From Zoogloeaceae bacterium (GTDB lineage: Bacteria > Pseudomonadota > Gammaproteobacteria > Burkholderiales > Rhodocyclaceae), in assembly GCA_031288305.1 (NCBI GenBank), contig JAITRP010000058.1, positions 1 to 48,247 on the forward strand: a DNA stretch of 48,247 nucleotides. Direction: 5' to 3'. The stretch's first letter is position 1, and each line of letters starts with the position of its first letter. The translations under genes and the position numbers were made by a program. Positions 36,669 through 45,900 of this stretch are shown one piece after another. The notes below the pieces were generated by a model that worked only from the letters and a program-made list of their open reading frames with translations, was not told the DNA's origin and made no database searches.

Positions 36669-37424
36669 TCACCCCTCCTTGGCCGTTTCGACGGGCGCGC
36701 TACCACCCGTCGTCGTTGCGGGCGCTGTTGCCGCCTCGCCCTCTGATGTTGGCGCTGGCGGCGGCAGCGAGGCCGATTCCGGCGCGCCTCCAGCAGCGGC
36801 GTTCGCATCCGTGGCAACATCATCAAGCGCAGCGCCTTCGTCTTCCGCCGCCGCCGGAGACCGCCCTTCTTCCGTTGCCTCACCCTTGTCTACCGCTTGA
36901 AATGTCATGATAAACTCCGGAACACGCCGTCCGCGCACCACCACAGCCTTGACTTCCTTCAGCATGGGCGCATTCATCCAGCGGGAAGCTTCAATATTGC
37001 GCATCAAAATCGATACGCGCGAACTGGACTGGGCAAAACCCTTGATTTCGACATTGGCGCCTGTTTGCTGCAAGGAGGTGAGATAAATGCCTTCCGGCGT
37101 TTGCTGCACCATTTCGCTCAACAGGCGCACCGTGTTGTTGCGATCCTTCTGCAGGGATTCGATGGCATTCTTGCGCCCCAGCAGCGCCGCGCTCTTGGCC
37201 TTGATTTCCTCAATCTCCTGAAGCTGACGCTTCGTGGAATCGATGCCCGCCTGCAACCTCTGGTTGCGGCTGTCCTGGCTGTCAATGGCCACACCATACA
37301 GCGCATAGGCGACAAAGACCGCAAACGCCGCCGCCGCCGCAAACGCAACGGCCAGTATGCCAAACTGTTGCCGCTTGGCTTTGCGCAGTTCTTCCTTGTA
37401 GGGAAGGAGATTAATGCGAATCAT
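36669..37424 (-). CDS. pilN: Type IV pilus assembly protein PilN
   Basis: Inner-membrane partner of PilO whose first residues bind PilM. The 251-residue protein starts MIRINLLPYKEELRKAKR, which contains the conserved INLLPY that docks in the PilM groove. One membrane helix (about 22-45), a coiled coil and a ferredoxin-like fold (GIYLTSLQQTGANVEIKGFAQSS) follow. About 70 extra C-terminal residues rich in Ala, Gly, Pro and Glu have no obvious fold; typical PilN ends near 180-200. It overlaps the pilM end by four bases. Confidence 0.93.
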   Translation of the reverse strand: MIRINLLPYKEELRKAKRQQFGILAVAFAAAAAFAVFVAYALYGVAIDSQDSRNQRLQAGIDSTKRQLQEIEEIKAKSAALLGRKNAIESLQKDRNNTVRLLSEMVQQTPEGIYLTSLQQTGANVEIKGFAQSSSRVSILMRNIEASRWMNAPMLKEVKAVVVRGRRVPEFIMTFQAVDKGEATEEGRSPAAAEDEGAALDDVATDANAAAGGAPESASLPPPAPTSEGEAATAPATTTGGSAPVETAKEG

Positions 37425-38497
37425 GATGGATCAAACCTCCTCAAAGCCAGGCCGCACACGGTCAACAGGGAAGCCGCGTCACTTTGCAGACTGTTGCCGC
37501 GGACATTGCTGGAAATCGTCATGCCGGCAAAGGGATTGGCAATGACGGTATTGACCTGCGTCCGGCTCGCCACCTGATTGGCAATCCCTTGAATCGCGGC
37601 GCAGCCGCCTGCCAGCATGATGAGATCGACTCTGTCGAATTGCGTGGCGGTAAAGAAGAATTGCAGGGCACGCGCGACTTCCAGCGACAGGTTCTCGGAA
37701 AACTGCGGCAGCAGGTCCGTCTCGTAGTCGCCCGGCAGATCCCCTGTGCGCTTGGCGGTTTCGGCTTCGGAATAACTCATGCCATAGCGCCGCACGATAT
37801 CCTGGGTGAGCATCCCGCCGCCAAACACCGATTCCTTGGTATAGACGGCGGCATCGCCACGCAACACGGAAAGCCGCATGGTATTCATGCCGATATCCAC
37901 CAGCGCCACCAGGGACGAAGAATGGAGATCGGGCAATTGCTGGACGATCAAATCAAACGCCAGTTGCGAGGCGTAGGATTCGACATCCATCACCACTGGC
38001 TTCAGGCCAGCGCCCTCCGCCACCGTCAGACGGTCTTCCACGCGGTCCTTCTTGGACGCGACGATCAATACCTCCTGATCGCCTGATGACGCGGGCGCGG
38101 GACCCAACACCTGATAGTCCAGATTGATTTCGTCGATGGAAAACGGAATGTACTGGCTGGCCTCCGACTCTACCAGCGCGTCCAGTTCCTCATCGCGCAA
38201 GCCATCCGGCACGATGATCTTCTTGGAAATGACGGCTGACGCGGGCAGCGCCATCGCCACGTTGCGCACGGAAGTCGACATGCGCCTCCAGGCATTGCGT
38301 ACGCCTGATATGACAGCGTCTACGTTGGCAATGTTGCCATCCGTGACAGCGTCCTTGGGCAGGACTTCGATCGCGTACCGCTCAACACGAAAGTCGTTGC
38401 GCCCCACAGCAGACAGTTCCAGCATCTTCACTGCGGACGAACAAACGTCCAACCCAAGCAGGGAACGCGCCTTGGGATTGAAAAAGGACAGAGCCAA
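37421..38497 (-). CDS. pilM: Type IV pilus assembly ATPase PilM
   Basis: Cytoplasmic actin/FtsA-like protein that binds the PilN tail. The 358-residue product has LLGLDVCSSAVKMLEL at the N-terminus (phosphate 1), LVALVDIGMNTMRLSV (phosphate 2) and IMLAGGCAAIQG (adenosine). The most likely start is the TTG at 38497. It lies five bases after GGAGG in an extended anti-16S match (GGAGGTGATC), whereas the GTG codons at 38509 and 38503 fall within or before that ribosome site. First gene of pilMNOPQ. Confidence 0.93.
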   Translation of the reverse strand: MALSFFNPKARSLLGLDVCSSAVKMLELSAVGRNDFRVERYAIEVLPKDAVTDGNIANVDAVISGVRNAWRRMSTSVRNVAMALPASAVISKKIIVPDGLRDEELDALVESEASQYIPFSIDEINLDYQVLGPAPASSGDQEVLIVASKKDRVEDRLTVAEGAGLKPVVMDVESYASQLAFDLIVQQLPDLHSSSLVALVDIGMNTMRLSVLRGDAAVYTKESVFGGGMLTQDIVRRYGMSYSEAETAKRTGDLPGDYETDLLPQFSENLSLEVARALQFFFTATQFDRVDLIMLAGGCAAIQGIANQVASRTQVNTVIANPFAGMTISSNVRGNSLQSDAASLLTVCGLALRRFDPS

Positions 38498-38519
38498 GAT
38501 CACCTCCACTCTTCAAAAA

Positions 38520-38540
38520 AACTCGATAAAACCACGAGTT
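38520..38540 (-). other. Leader hairpin upstream of pilM
   Basis: On the minus strand AACTCG (38535-38540) pairs with CGAGTT (38520-38525) and is followed by a run of seven T. It has the shape of a small intrinsic terminator placed between the pilM promoter and its ribosome site, so attenuation is possible. The 6-bp stem is weak. Confidence 0.35.
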
Positions 38541-38567
38541 ACGCCACAAACCGATAATTCACATTAA

Positions 38568-38596
38568 ATCCTAGCAATAAGTCTTGATAATGTAAA
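38568..38596 (-). promoter_or_regulatory. Sigma-70 promoter of pilMNOPQ
   Basis: Minus strand TTTACA (38591-38596), a 17-base spacer and TAGGAT (38568-38573) preceded by TGC, giving an extended -10. Start point near 38561, about 64 nt before the pilM codon. Confidence 0.6.
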
Positions 38597-38659
38597 GCAA
38601 TTTATTACAAAAAAATTATGTTGTGTTAGAACGCGATGCGGAGACGGGTAGACGGCGGG

Positions 38660-38665
38660 TATAAT
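38660..38665 (+). promoter_or_regulatory. -10 hexamer upstream of the PBP1A gene
   Basis: Perfect TATAAT, overlapping an in-frame ATG at 38664. No clear -35 at 16-18 bases. If used, transcription begins near 38672, so translation must start later, at 38697. Confidence 0.45.
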
Positions 38666-38696
38666 GCGCCACATTTCAACTTTCGACAATCCTGCG

Positions 38697-41060
38697 ATGT
38701 CTCTTGCGATTCCCTCCTTTTCCACGCTGCCTCTTGTCGTCCGCATCATACTCTATTCCATTGGCTTTGTGCTGGGCCTGATGCTCATTGGCGTCGCCAT
38801 CGCCGCCATCGTGGTGACGATCTGCTATCCCAGCCTGCCCGATCTGGACGCGCTCACCAATTATCAACCCAGAATCCCGCTGCGCATCTACAGCCGCGAC
38901 GGTCACCTGATCGGCGAATTCGGCGAGGAACGCCGCGCCCCGGTACATTTCCAGGAAGTGCCCGATACCCTGAAACAGGCGCTGCTGGCAGCGGAAGACG
39001 ACGAGTTCTATCAACACTACGGCATAGACCCGAAAGGCGTCTTGCGCGCGGTATATGTTAATATCATGGAAAGGGGACGGCGGCAGGGGGCTTCGACCAT
39101 CACCCAGCAGGTGGCGCGCAATTTTTTTCTCACTCCGGAAAAGACCCTGAAACGCAAGTTCTACGAGATCCTGCTGACACTGAAGATTGAACAGAATCTC
39201 AGCAAGGATCAGATATTTGAGTTGTACATCAACCAGATCTTCCTGGGGCAACACGCCTATGGTTTTGCGGCGGCTTCCCAGATCTATTTTGGCAAGCCCC
39301 TGGCGCGCATCAGCCTTGCCGAAGCCGCCATGCTGGCGGGGTTGCCCAAGACGCCCTCCAAAAACCCGGTCAGAGACCCAAAATATGCCCGCCAGCGCCA
39401 GGAATACGTGTTGCGGCGCATGTTCGAGCTGGGCTTCATCAGCGCGGAAGAGCGCCAGGAAGCGCTGTCGGAAGCCCTGGTCGTCAAACGCGACATCGGA
39501 CAACATGCCCTGCACGCCGAATATGTGGCGGAAATGGCGCGCCTGATCGCGGAAGAACAGTTTCCGGACACCGTCTACAGCGGCGGTCTGCAAGTCATCA
39601 CCACCATCAACATGACGGAACAGGAAGCCGCCTGGCGCGCCTTGCGTCAAGGCGTACTGGACTACGACCAGCGCCAGGGCTATCGCGGCGCGGAAGGATT
39701 CATCGATCTTGCGCGCTTTGCGCGAGGCGGCGCCGACGAATCCTCCGGCGACAATCCCGACAATACGCTGGATGCCGCCCTGCATGAATTCCCCTCTGTG
39801 GAAGACTTGCCGCCCGCCGTTGTGCTCAGCGCCTCGGCGCAGTCCGTCACGGCGCACATCCGGGATGGCGAGACGGTCACCTTATCCGGCGACGCCGTCA
39901 AATTCGCCGCCCGTCTGTTGAGCGACAAGGCAAGCCCCGATAAAAAACTGCGTCCCGGTTCCGTCATCCGCGTCAGCAAAAAGGACGACGGCCAATGGCA
40001 GATCGCGCAACTCCCCGATGTGGAAGCCGCCTTTGTCGCCGCCCATCCCGCGGACGGGAGCGCGCGCGCGCTGGTGGGCGGCTTCGATTTCAATCTGGGA
40101 TCGTACAACCGGGTCACCCAGGCATGGCGGCAACCGGGTTCCAGTTTCAAGCCCTTCATCTATTCGGCGGCGCTGGAAAAAGGCTTTTCGCCCGCCAGCG
40201 TCGTGCCGGACGAACCCATGACGCTCAGCGCGGAAGTCACGGGCGAAAGGCCATGGGAACCCAAGAACTACGACGGCAAATACGATGGCCCGATCACCTT
40301 GCGCAAGGGGTTGGCGCGTTCCAAGAACATGGTTTCCATCCGTGTGCTCCAGGACATCAGCGCGCGCTATGCCCAGGATTACATCACCCGTTTCGGTTTT
40401 GACGCCGCGCGCCATCCGCCCTATCTGACCATGGCGCTGGGCGCGGGTTCCGTCACGCCCTGGCAGATGGCGGCAGGCTATGCCGTGTTCGCCAACGGCG
40501 GTTATCGCATCCGCCCCTACATCGTGCAGGAAATCCGTAACGCGCAGGGGCAGGTATTGGCGCAGGCCGCGCCCGTCAAGGCGGGCGACGAAAAACAACG
40601 CGCCATTGATCCCAGGAACGCCTATCTGATGTATTCCATGCTGCACGATGTCGCGGTCTACGGCACCGCCGGACGCGCCTCGGCCACCTTGAAGCGGCGC
40701 GATCTGGCAGGCAAGACCGGCACCACCAACGATTACCATGACGCCTGGTTCTGTGGTTTCCAGCAAACCATCGTCGGCTGCGCCTGGGTTGGCTTTGACC
40801 AGCCGCGCAAGCTGGGATCCCGGGAAACCGGCGGCTTTACGGCGCTTCCCATCTGGATCGATTTCATGCGCCAGGTATTGAAGGATGTGCCGGAAGCGCC
40901 GCAGGCGCGTCCCAAAGGCATCGTCAATGCCTATGACGATCTGTATTACAGCGAAAACGTGCCGCCGCCGCCGGAACTTGAGGACCCCAGCATGCCGGAA
41001 GAAGGCTTTTCCCTCTCGACGTCCGTTTCGCCGCCGCCCGGCAGCATCGCGCCCTTTTGA
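38697..41060 (+). CDS. mrcA: Penicillin-binding protein 1A (bifunctional)
   Basis: Class A PBP with glycosyltransferase and transpeptidase activities for lateral wall growth. From the ATG at 38697 it is 787 residues: one membrane anchor (about 10-45), then the GT51 domain with the catalytic glutamate Glu100 in AAEDDEFYQHYG and RQGASTITQQVARN. An OB-like insert follows. The transpeptidase has Ser482 in SSFK, SKN at 542-544 and KTG at 673-675. The tail is Pro-rich. The earlier ATG at 38664 would add 11 residues but overlaps a TATAAT box. No good Shine-Dalgarno is seen at either. Divergent from pilM, the usual arrangement. Confidence 0.95.
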   Translation: MSLAIPSFSTLPLVVRIILYSIGFVLGLMLIGVAIAAIVVTICYPSLPDLDALTNYQPRIPLRIYSRDGHLIGEFGEERRAPVHFQEVPDTLKQALLAAEDDEFYQHYGIDPKGVLRAVYVNIMERGRRQGASTITQQVARNFFLTPEKTLKRKFYEILLTLKIEQNLSKDQIFELYINQIFLGQHAYGFAAASQIYFGKPLARISLAEAAMLAGLPKTPSKNPVRDPKYARQRQEYVLRRMFELGFISAEERQEALSEALVVKRDIGQHALHAEYVAEMARLIAEEQFPDTVYSGGLQVITTINMTEQEAAWRALRQGVLDYDQRQGYRGAEGFIDLARFARGGADESSGDNPDNTLDAALHEFPSVEDLPPAVVLSASAQSVTAHIRDGETVTLSGDAVKFAARLLSDKASPDKKLRPGSVIRVSKKDDGQWQIAQLPDVEAAFVAAHPADGSARALVGGFDFNLGSYNRVTQAWRQPGSSFKPFIYSAALEKGFSPASVVPDEPMTLSAEVTGERPWEPKNYDGKYDGPITLRKGLARSKNMVSIRVLQDISARYAQDYITRFGFDAARHPPYLTMALGAGSVTPWQMAAGYAVFANGGYRIRPYIVQEIRNAQGQVLAQAAPVKAGDEKQRAIDPRNAYLMYSMLHDVAVYGTAGRASATLKRRDLAGKTGTTNDYHDAWFCGFQQTIVGCAWVGFDQPRKLGSRETGGFTALPIWIDFMRQVLKDVPEAPQARPKGIVNAYDDLYYSENVPPPPELEDPSMPEEGFSLSTSVSPPPGSIAPF

Positions 41061-41075
41061 CAGAGGCGCGCCTGC

Positions 41076-42680
41076 TCACGGCAAGCCGATGATCTGGCGA
41101 TCCTTCGGCCAGCGGATGCGGTAGTCGGCGGTAAAGCTCGCATCCTGCCCCGCGTCCAGGGTGTGCTTCCAGGCGACGACGCCCTTTTGTCCGCGCCAGT
41201 CTTCCTCACTCACGGCGGGGGTGAAGCGGCGCTCGATTTCCACCGCGTCATTGCGCCCGACCGGGCTGGATTCCAGCACCACGATGTCGACGGCGCGCCG
41301 GTGCCAGTTGGTAACATCATAGGTGTCGGTGATCCGCCGCTCGGCATATTGGCCGACGAAGCCGCTCTTGCCCTGTTGGTCTTCTCCGGGCTGATGGGCA
41401 ACCTGGATCAGGTCGTCGCGGCCAAAGGGAAGGAGGAGAACTTTTCGGCCATTCTGGTTGGCGTTCCAGTTCGTCGCGCCGATGAAAGCGCCGTTCCGGT
41501 AAAGCCGCATCTCGCCCGCCGGCCAGACGCCGTCCGGCAATTCGCCGCGCGCGACGAGATAGGCGGCTTTTTCCAGGCGCGGCACGATTTCCAGCTCCAG
41601 CTTCACGGGAATGTCCAATCCGCCCAGGGAAACCGCGACCTTCCTGCCGTCGGCGGGCAGCGACACCGTGCCGGGAATCGCGTATTCGGTGGCGTATTCG
41701 CTCTGTTCGACTTCGACCTCGAACAGAGGGCCTTGCGTGGCGCGCATCTGAGACCTGGACATTCCTGCCGGCATGGCGGCTGCCGCATCCGCCGCGAACG
41801 CCTTGTTCCTCCGGGCGTCATCCAGCAAATTCACGTTCCACGGATAAGGCTGCGGGCCGCTGGCGCTGCGCCGGGGGCTGCTGGTGGAAAGCGAAAGGCG
41901 GACGCGGCTCCAGTCTTCTCCGCTGCGCTGGGCGATTTGCGCGGCGAGTTCCAGGCGGAGCGTGCCGCGTCCCGAATCGAGCAGGGCGCGATAGGCCGGA
42001 CGCCAACCCGCGTCGGCGAAAAGATAGGAAAGACGCACCTCGCCGTCGTTTTTCGCCCGCAGGCGCACGGACAGGGTGCGCACGCTATCGACATTCGGGC
42101 GAATACGCGCCAGATCTTCGTTTGCGGCTTTCAACTCCTTTTCGAGATCGCGTTTTTGCGTCTCGGCTTCCAGGATGCGCCGTTCCGCCTGAAGGCTCCC
42201 CTGGCGGATGACTTCCAGGGCGCGCGCCGGATTGCCGGAGGCTTCCACGGCGGAAGCCTGGCCGGGGGACGCGAGCGCCTCCAGGTATTTCAATTCGCGT
42301 TCCGCCGCCTTGCGTTCCACGTCCATCGCCTTCAAACGGTCGGAGAGTTTTCGCACGGTTGCTTCCAGCCGCGCTTCCTCGGCGTTGAGCGGCCCGCTGC
42401 GGGCGCTGTCCCGCCAGACGAGTTCGCCGATTTCGATGCCGCCGTCCGCCTCGACGCGCACGCTCGTCGCGTCGAAATTGGCCGGCAGACCGGTGATCTC
42501 CAGGCTCTCCGCCCCCGCCTTCACCCGCGCCGCGCGCTCGACCAGGGCGCTGCCGGGATAGAGCACAATACGAGTAACCGGCGCAGAAGGCGCGGAAAAA
42601 ACCGCAGCGGGCGGTGCGGCAAACAAGGGAAGGGAAAGCAGGACAAGGACAAGAAGCGATGCGTGCGCAAAGGTCTTCAT
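41076..42680 (-). CDS. DUF4139 (mucoidy inhibitor A-like) periplasmic protein
   Basis: A 534-residue exported protein of unknown function. A signal peptide (MKTFAHASLLVLVLLSLPLFA) leads into an N-terminal DUF4140-type domain starting VTRIVLYPGSALVERAARV. A long charged coiled coil follows (about 95-200), then the DUF4139 beta-rich domain beginning near LSYLFADAGWRPAYRALLDS and ending KHTLDAGQDASFTADYRIRWP. I recognise the family pattern but no activity is established. The ATG at 42680 is preferred over 42695 because GGAG sits nine bases before it. It converges on the PBP1A gene (15 nt apart) and is divergent from the alpha-2-macroglobulin gene. Confidence 0.85.
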   Translation of the reverse strand: MKTFAHASLLVLVLLSLPLFAAPPAAVFSAPSAPVTRIVLYPGSALVERAARVKAGAESLEITGLPANFDATSVRVEADGGIEIGELVWRDSARSGPLNAEEARLEATVRKLSDRLKAMDVERKAAERELKYLEALASPGQASAVEASGNPARALEVIRQGSLQAERRILEAETQKRDLEKELKAANEDLARIRPNVDSVRTLSVRLRAKNDGEVRLSYLFADAGWRPAYRALLDSGRGTLRLELAAQIAQRSGEDWSRVRLSLSTSSPRRSASGPQPYPWNVNLLDDARRNKAFAADAAAAMPAGMSRSQMRATQGPLFEVEVEQSEYATEYAIPGTVSLPADGRKVAVSLGGLDIPVKLELEIVPRLEKAAYLVARGELPDGVWPAGEMRLYRNGAFIGATNWNANQNGRKVLLLPFGRDDLIQVAHQPGEDQQGKSGFVGQYAERRITDTYDVTNWHRRAVDIVVLESSPVGRNDAVEIERRFTPAVSEEDWRGQKGVVAWKHTLDAGQDASFTADYRIRWPKDRQIIGLP

Positions 42681-42825
42681 GAGCGAGGACTCCATCCGGG
42701 AATAAGGTTAGCGACATATGGTACCGCAAACCCGCGCAAATACGGGCCAATTCGAAGTGGAGGAAAAAACCTTGCCAAGGGAAGCGGACAAACAGGCGCT
42801 TTCACCCACACCATACGGCAGCTTT

Positions 42826-42868
42826 ATGCAATTACCCTACCAATGGCATTCATGCGATTGCCCTGCCA
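42826..42868 (+). repeat. 17-base imperfect direct repeat in the DUF4139/A2M intergenic region
   Basis: ATGCAATTACCCTACCA (42826-42842) and ATGCGATTGCCCTGCCA (42852-42868) differ at three positions, each A in the first copy and G in the second. Copy starts are 26 bases apart. A weaker echo follows near 42883. Confidence 0.6.
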
Positions 42869-42903
42869 GAAGAAGACTTTTCATGGTGATTGCCGTTGAA
42901 CCC

Positions 42904-42912
42904 TGATAGAAT
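42904..42912 (+). promoter_or_regulatory. Extended -10 promoter of the alpha-2-macroglobulin gene
   Basis: TGA then TAGAAT (42907-42912) forms an extended -10; the -35 position (TGGTGA, 42884-42889) is weak. The start point near 42919 leaves a ~30 nt leader with AGGAG before the ATG. Confidence 0.45.
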
Positions 42913-42949
42913 CTCCTGACATTTTGGGAAAACGTTCAGGAGAAAAATC

Positions 42950-45900
42950 ATGGGTTTGGCAAAACGTGGATTGGGCGGGTTCATGACGCTGACGCTGGCG
43001 GTGGTGCTGGCGGTGGTTCTGGGCGTTGCCTTGGGGTATGGCCTGAAAAATGGCGTACTGACGGAAGATGCCGCCGAAGAAGCGGTCTCGCCGGAACTCG
43101 AAGCCTTCGAGGAGGCCAACACCGGCCCCATCGAGCTGGTCGAGCTCAATAATCGCGATCTCGATGGTTCGCCCGCACTGGCGCTCACCTTCACCCAGCC
43201 TCTGGACGCGCGCCAGAGTTATGATGAATTCATCCAGGTGTTCGAGATGCCCCTGCGCGATCAGGATAAATCGAACAGGAGATACTACGACGAGGATGAG
43301 GACAATCCCCGCCCCGGCGTCAAGGCGTCGGTGACGGCCAGCACAGCGCCCGCCGATGTGGATAGCGAGGGCGGCGCGCTCGTCAAGGGTTCCTGGGTGG
43401 TGGGCGAAAATCCTCGTCTTTTGTTCTTTCCCCACATCAAGCCGGAAACCCGTTACGTGGTGCGCGTTTCCCCTGGCGTTCCGGCGAGGAGCGGGCAGAA
43501 GACCGTGGCGGAATCGCGTTACGGCATCCTGACCGCGGCGGTTTCCCCGGCCTATTACTTCGCCAGCAAGGGCGTGGTGCTGCCCGCCCGGCAAAACGGC
43601 GGCCTGCCGGTCGTCACCGTCAATGTGCCGGAAGTCGATATCCAGTTCCTGAAAGTCAAGCCCGAACAACTTTCCAGCTTTTTGAGCCGGGTCATCGGCG
43701 GAAGAAATGGCCCGGTGGACGAAGAGGATGCGGAGTATTACGGCGGCAACCCCAGACTGAAGGGCGCGGTCGACAACTGGGAACTCGATCGCTTCCACCA
43801 CCTGACGGAGAGCGTCTACGCTGGCCGTTTCCTGACCGAGCAGAAGGAAAACCGGCGCGGCGTGACCTTCATTCCCGTGGAGGACATCAAGGAACTCTCG
43901 GAGCCGGGCATCTATGTCGTGGTCATGAGCCAGCCCAACCGCTTTCGTTACGACCATCAGGTCACGTACTTTTATACCAGCAACCTGGGGCTGCACACCC
44001 GCCTGTTCGAGAAGGGGGCGGACGCCTACGTGAGCGCCCTGGACAAGGGCACGGCCATTGCCGGCGTGGAAGTCTCCTGGCTCGACCAACAAGGCAAGAT
44101 TCTCCTGCAAGGGAAGACGGACAAGGAAGGCCGCGCGCATTTCGCGGAACGTCCGGCGGAAGCCAGGGTCATCCTGGCGCGTCAGGAAAAGCAGGTGTCC
44201 CTGATCGCGCTGCGCGAACCGGCGCTGGATTTGTCCGAATATGACATCGGCGGCGTTCCTGGCCGCGCGGTGAGCCTCTTTGCCTATTCCGGGCGCAATC
44301 TCTACCGTCCCGGCGAAACCTTCGACGTTTCCGTGCTGGCGCGCGACGCCGACGGCCATCCCGTCCCCGCGCAGCCCATCCAGGCCATTCTGAAAGCGCC
44401 CGACGGCAAGGCGCAATTCACCGCCGCCTGGCAGCCCAGCGACGTCTTTTCCGGCTATTACCAGCAGGCGCTGGAAATCCCGGCGGACGCGGCCACCGGC
44501 TTCTGGAACCTGGAACTGCGCGCCGACCCCGCCGACAAGCGTCCCAGCGTCACCTACCGCTTCGGCGTGGAGGAATTCCTGCCGGAACGCATGAAGCTGG
44601 ATCTGTCGGTGAAAAACGCTCAACTGGACAAGGATCATCCCTTTGACCTGGAAGTCGAGGGCAATTACCTCTATGGCGCGCCCGCCGCGGGCAACCGGCT
44701 TCTGGGCGTGGCGCAGTTCTCGCGCAACAAGAATCCCCTGTCCGAAAAACTCCCCGGCTTCGAGTTCGGCGACGCCAACGAGGATTCCGCCCGGCATCGG
44801 GAAGAATTGCCCGAAACGGCGCTCGATGATGACGGCAAGGCGCAACTCGGCATCAATCTGGAAAAGGTCGCCAGCCGCCATTCGCCCTTCACGGCGCGCG
44901 CGACCATGAGCCTGCTGGAATCCGGCGGGCGTCCGGTCATCCGTTCCCTGGAGCGCACCTATTGGCCCGCGCCCTGGCTTTTTGCCGTGCGCCCGCTCTT
45001 TGCCGGCGAATACGCGCGGGAGGGAAGCCTTGCCAATTTCGAGGTGGCACGGGTCGACGCGCAGGGGAATTTTTCCGCCGGGGTCTTTCCGGCGCGCCTT
45101 TTCCGGGAAGACCGGACACACTACTGGCGCTTCGAAGACCAGCGCGGCTGGCATTCCGGTTATACGGAAACCGACGAACTGGTCGCCTCGACCACGGTCA
45201 CGCTGCCGCAGACCGGACGCGGCAAGATTGCCGTGCCGGTGCGCTATGGTCGTTACCGGCTGGAAATCAACGACCCGGAAACGGGCAAGCGCCTCGCCTA
45301 TCGCTTCTATGCGGGCTGGAGCGCCCAGGCGGATGAAAGCCAGGGCATCCGTCCCGACCGGGTGAACCTGAAGCTGGAAAAACCCGCCTACCGCGAAGGA
45401 GAAACCGCGCGGCTGACGATCACCCCGCCGCACGCGGGCGAAGCCCTGGTTACCGTGGAAGGCGACCGCACCCTGTGGGTGAAGCGCCTTTCCCTGCCCG
45501 CCGAGGGCGCGACCGTCGACATTCCAGTGGATAAATCCTGGCTGCGCCATGACCTCTATGTTTCCGTGCTGGTCATGCGTCCCGGCGAAAGCGGCGCGAA
45601 GGTGACGCCCGCGCGCGCCCTGGGGCTGGTCTATCTGCCGCTGGAGCGGGGCGAGCGCAAGCTGGAAGTGAAGCTCGACGCGCCGCAACGGATGCTGCCC
45701 GACACGCCGCTCAAGGTGAAGGTCAAGGCGCCCGGCGCGAAGGGACAAAAGGCGCAGGTGACGCTTTCCGCCGTTGATGTGGGCATCCTGAACATCACCA
45801 ATTTCAAGACGCCCGACCCGTTCAGCCATTTCTTTGGCAAATTGCGTTATGGCGCGGATCAATACGACGTCTATGGCCGCCTGATCGAGAAAATGGCCGG

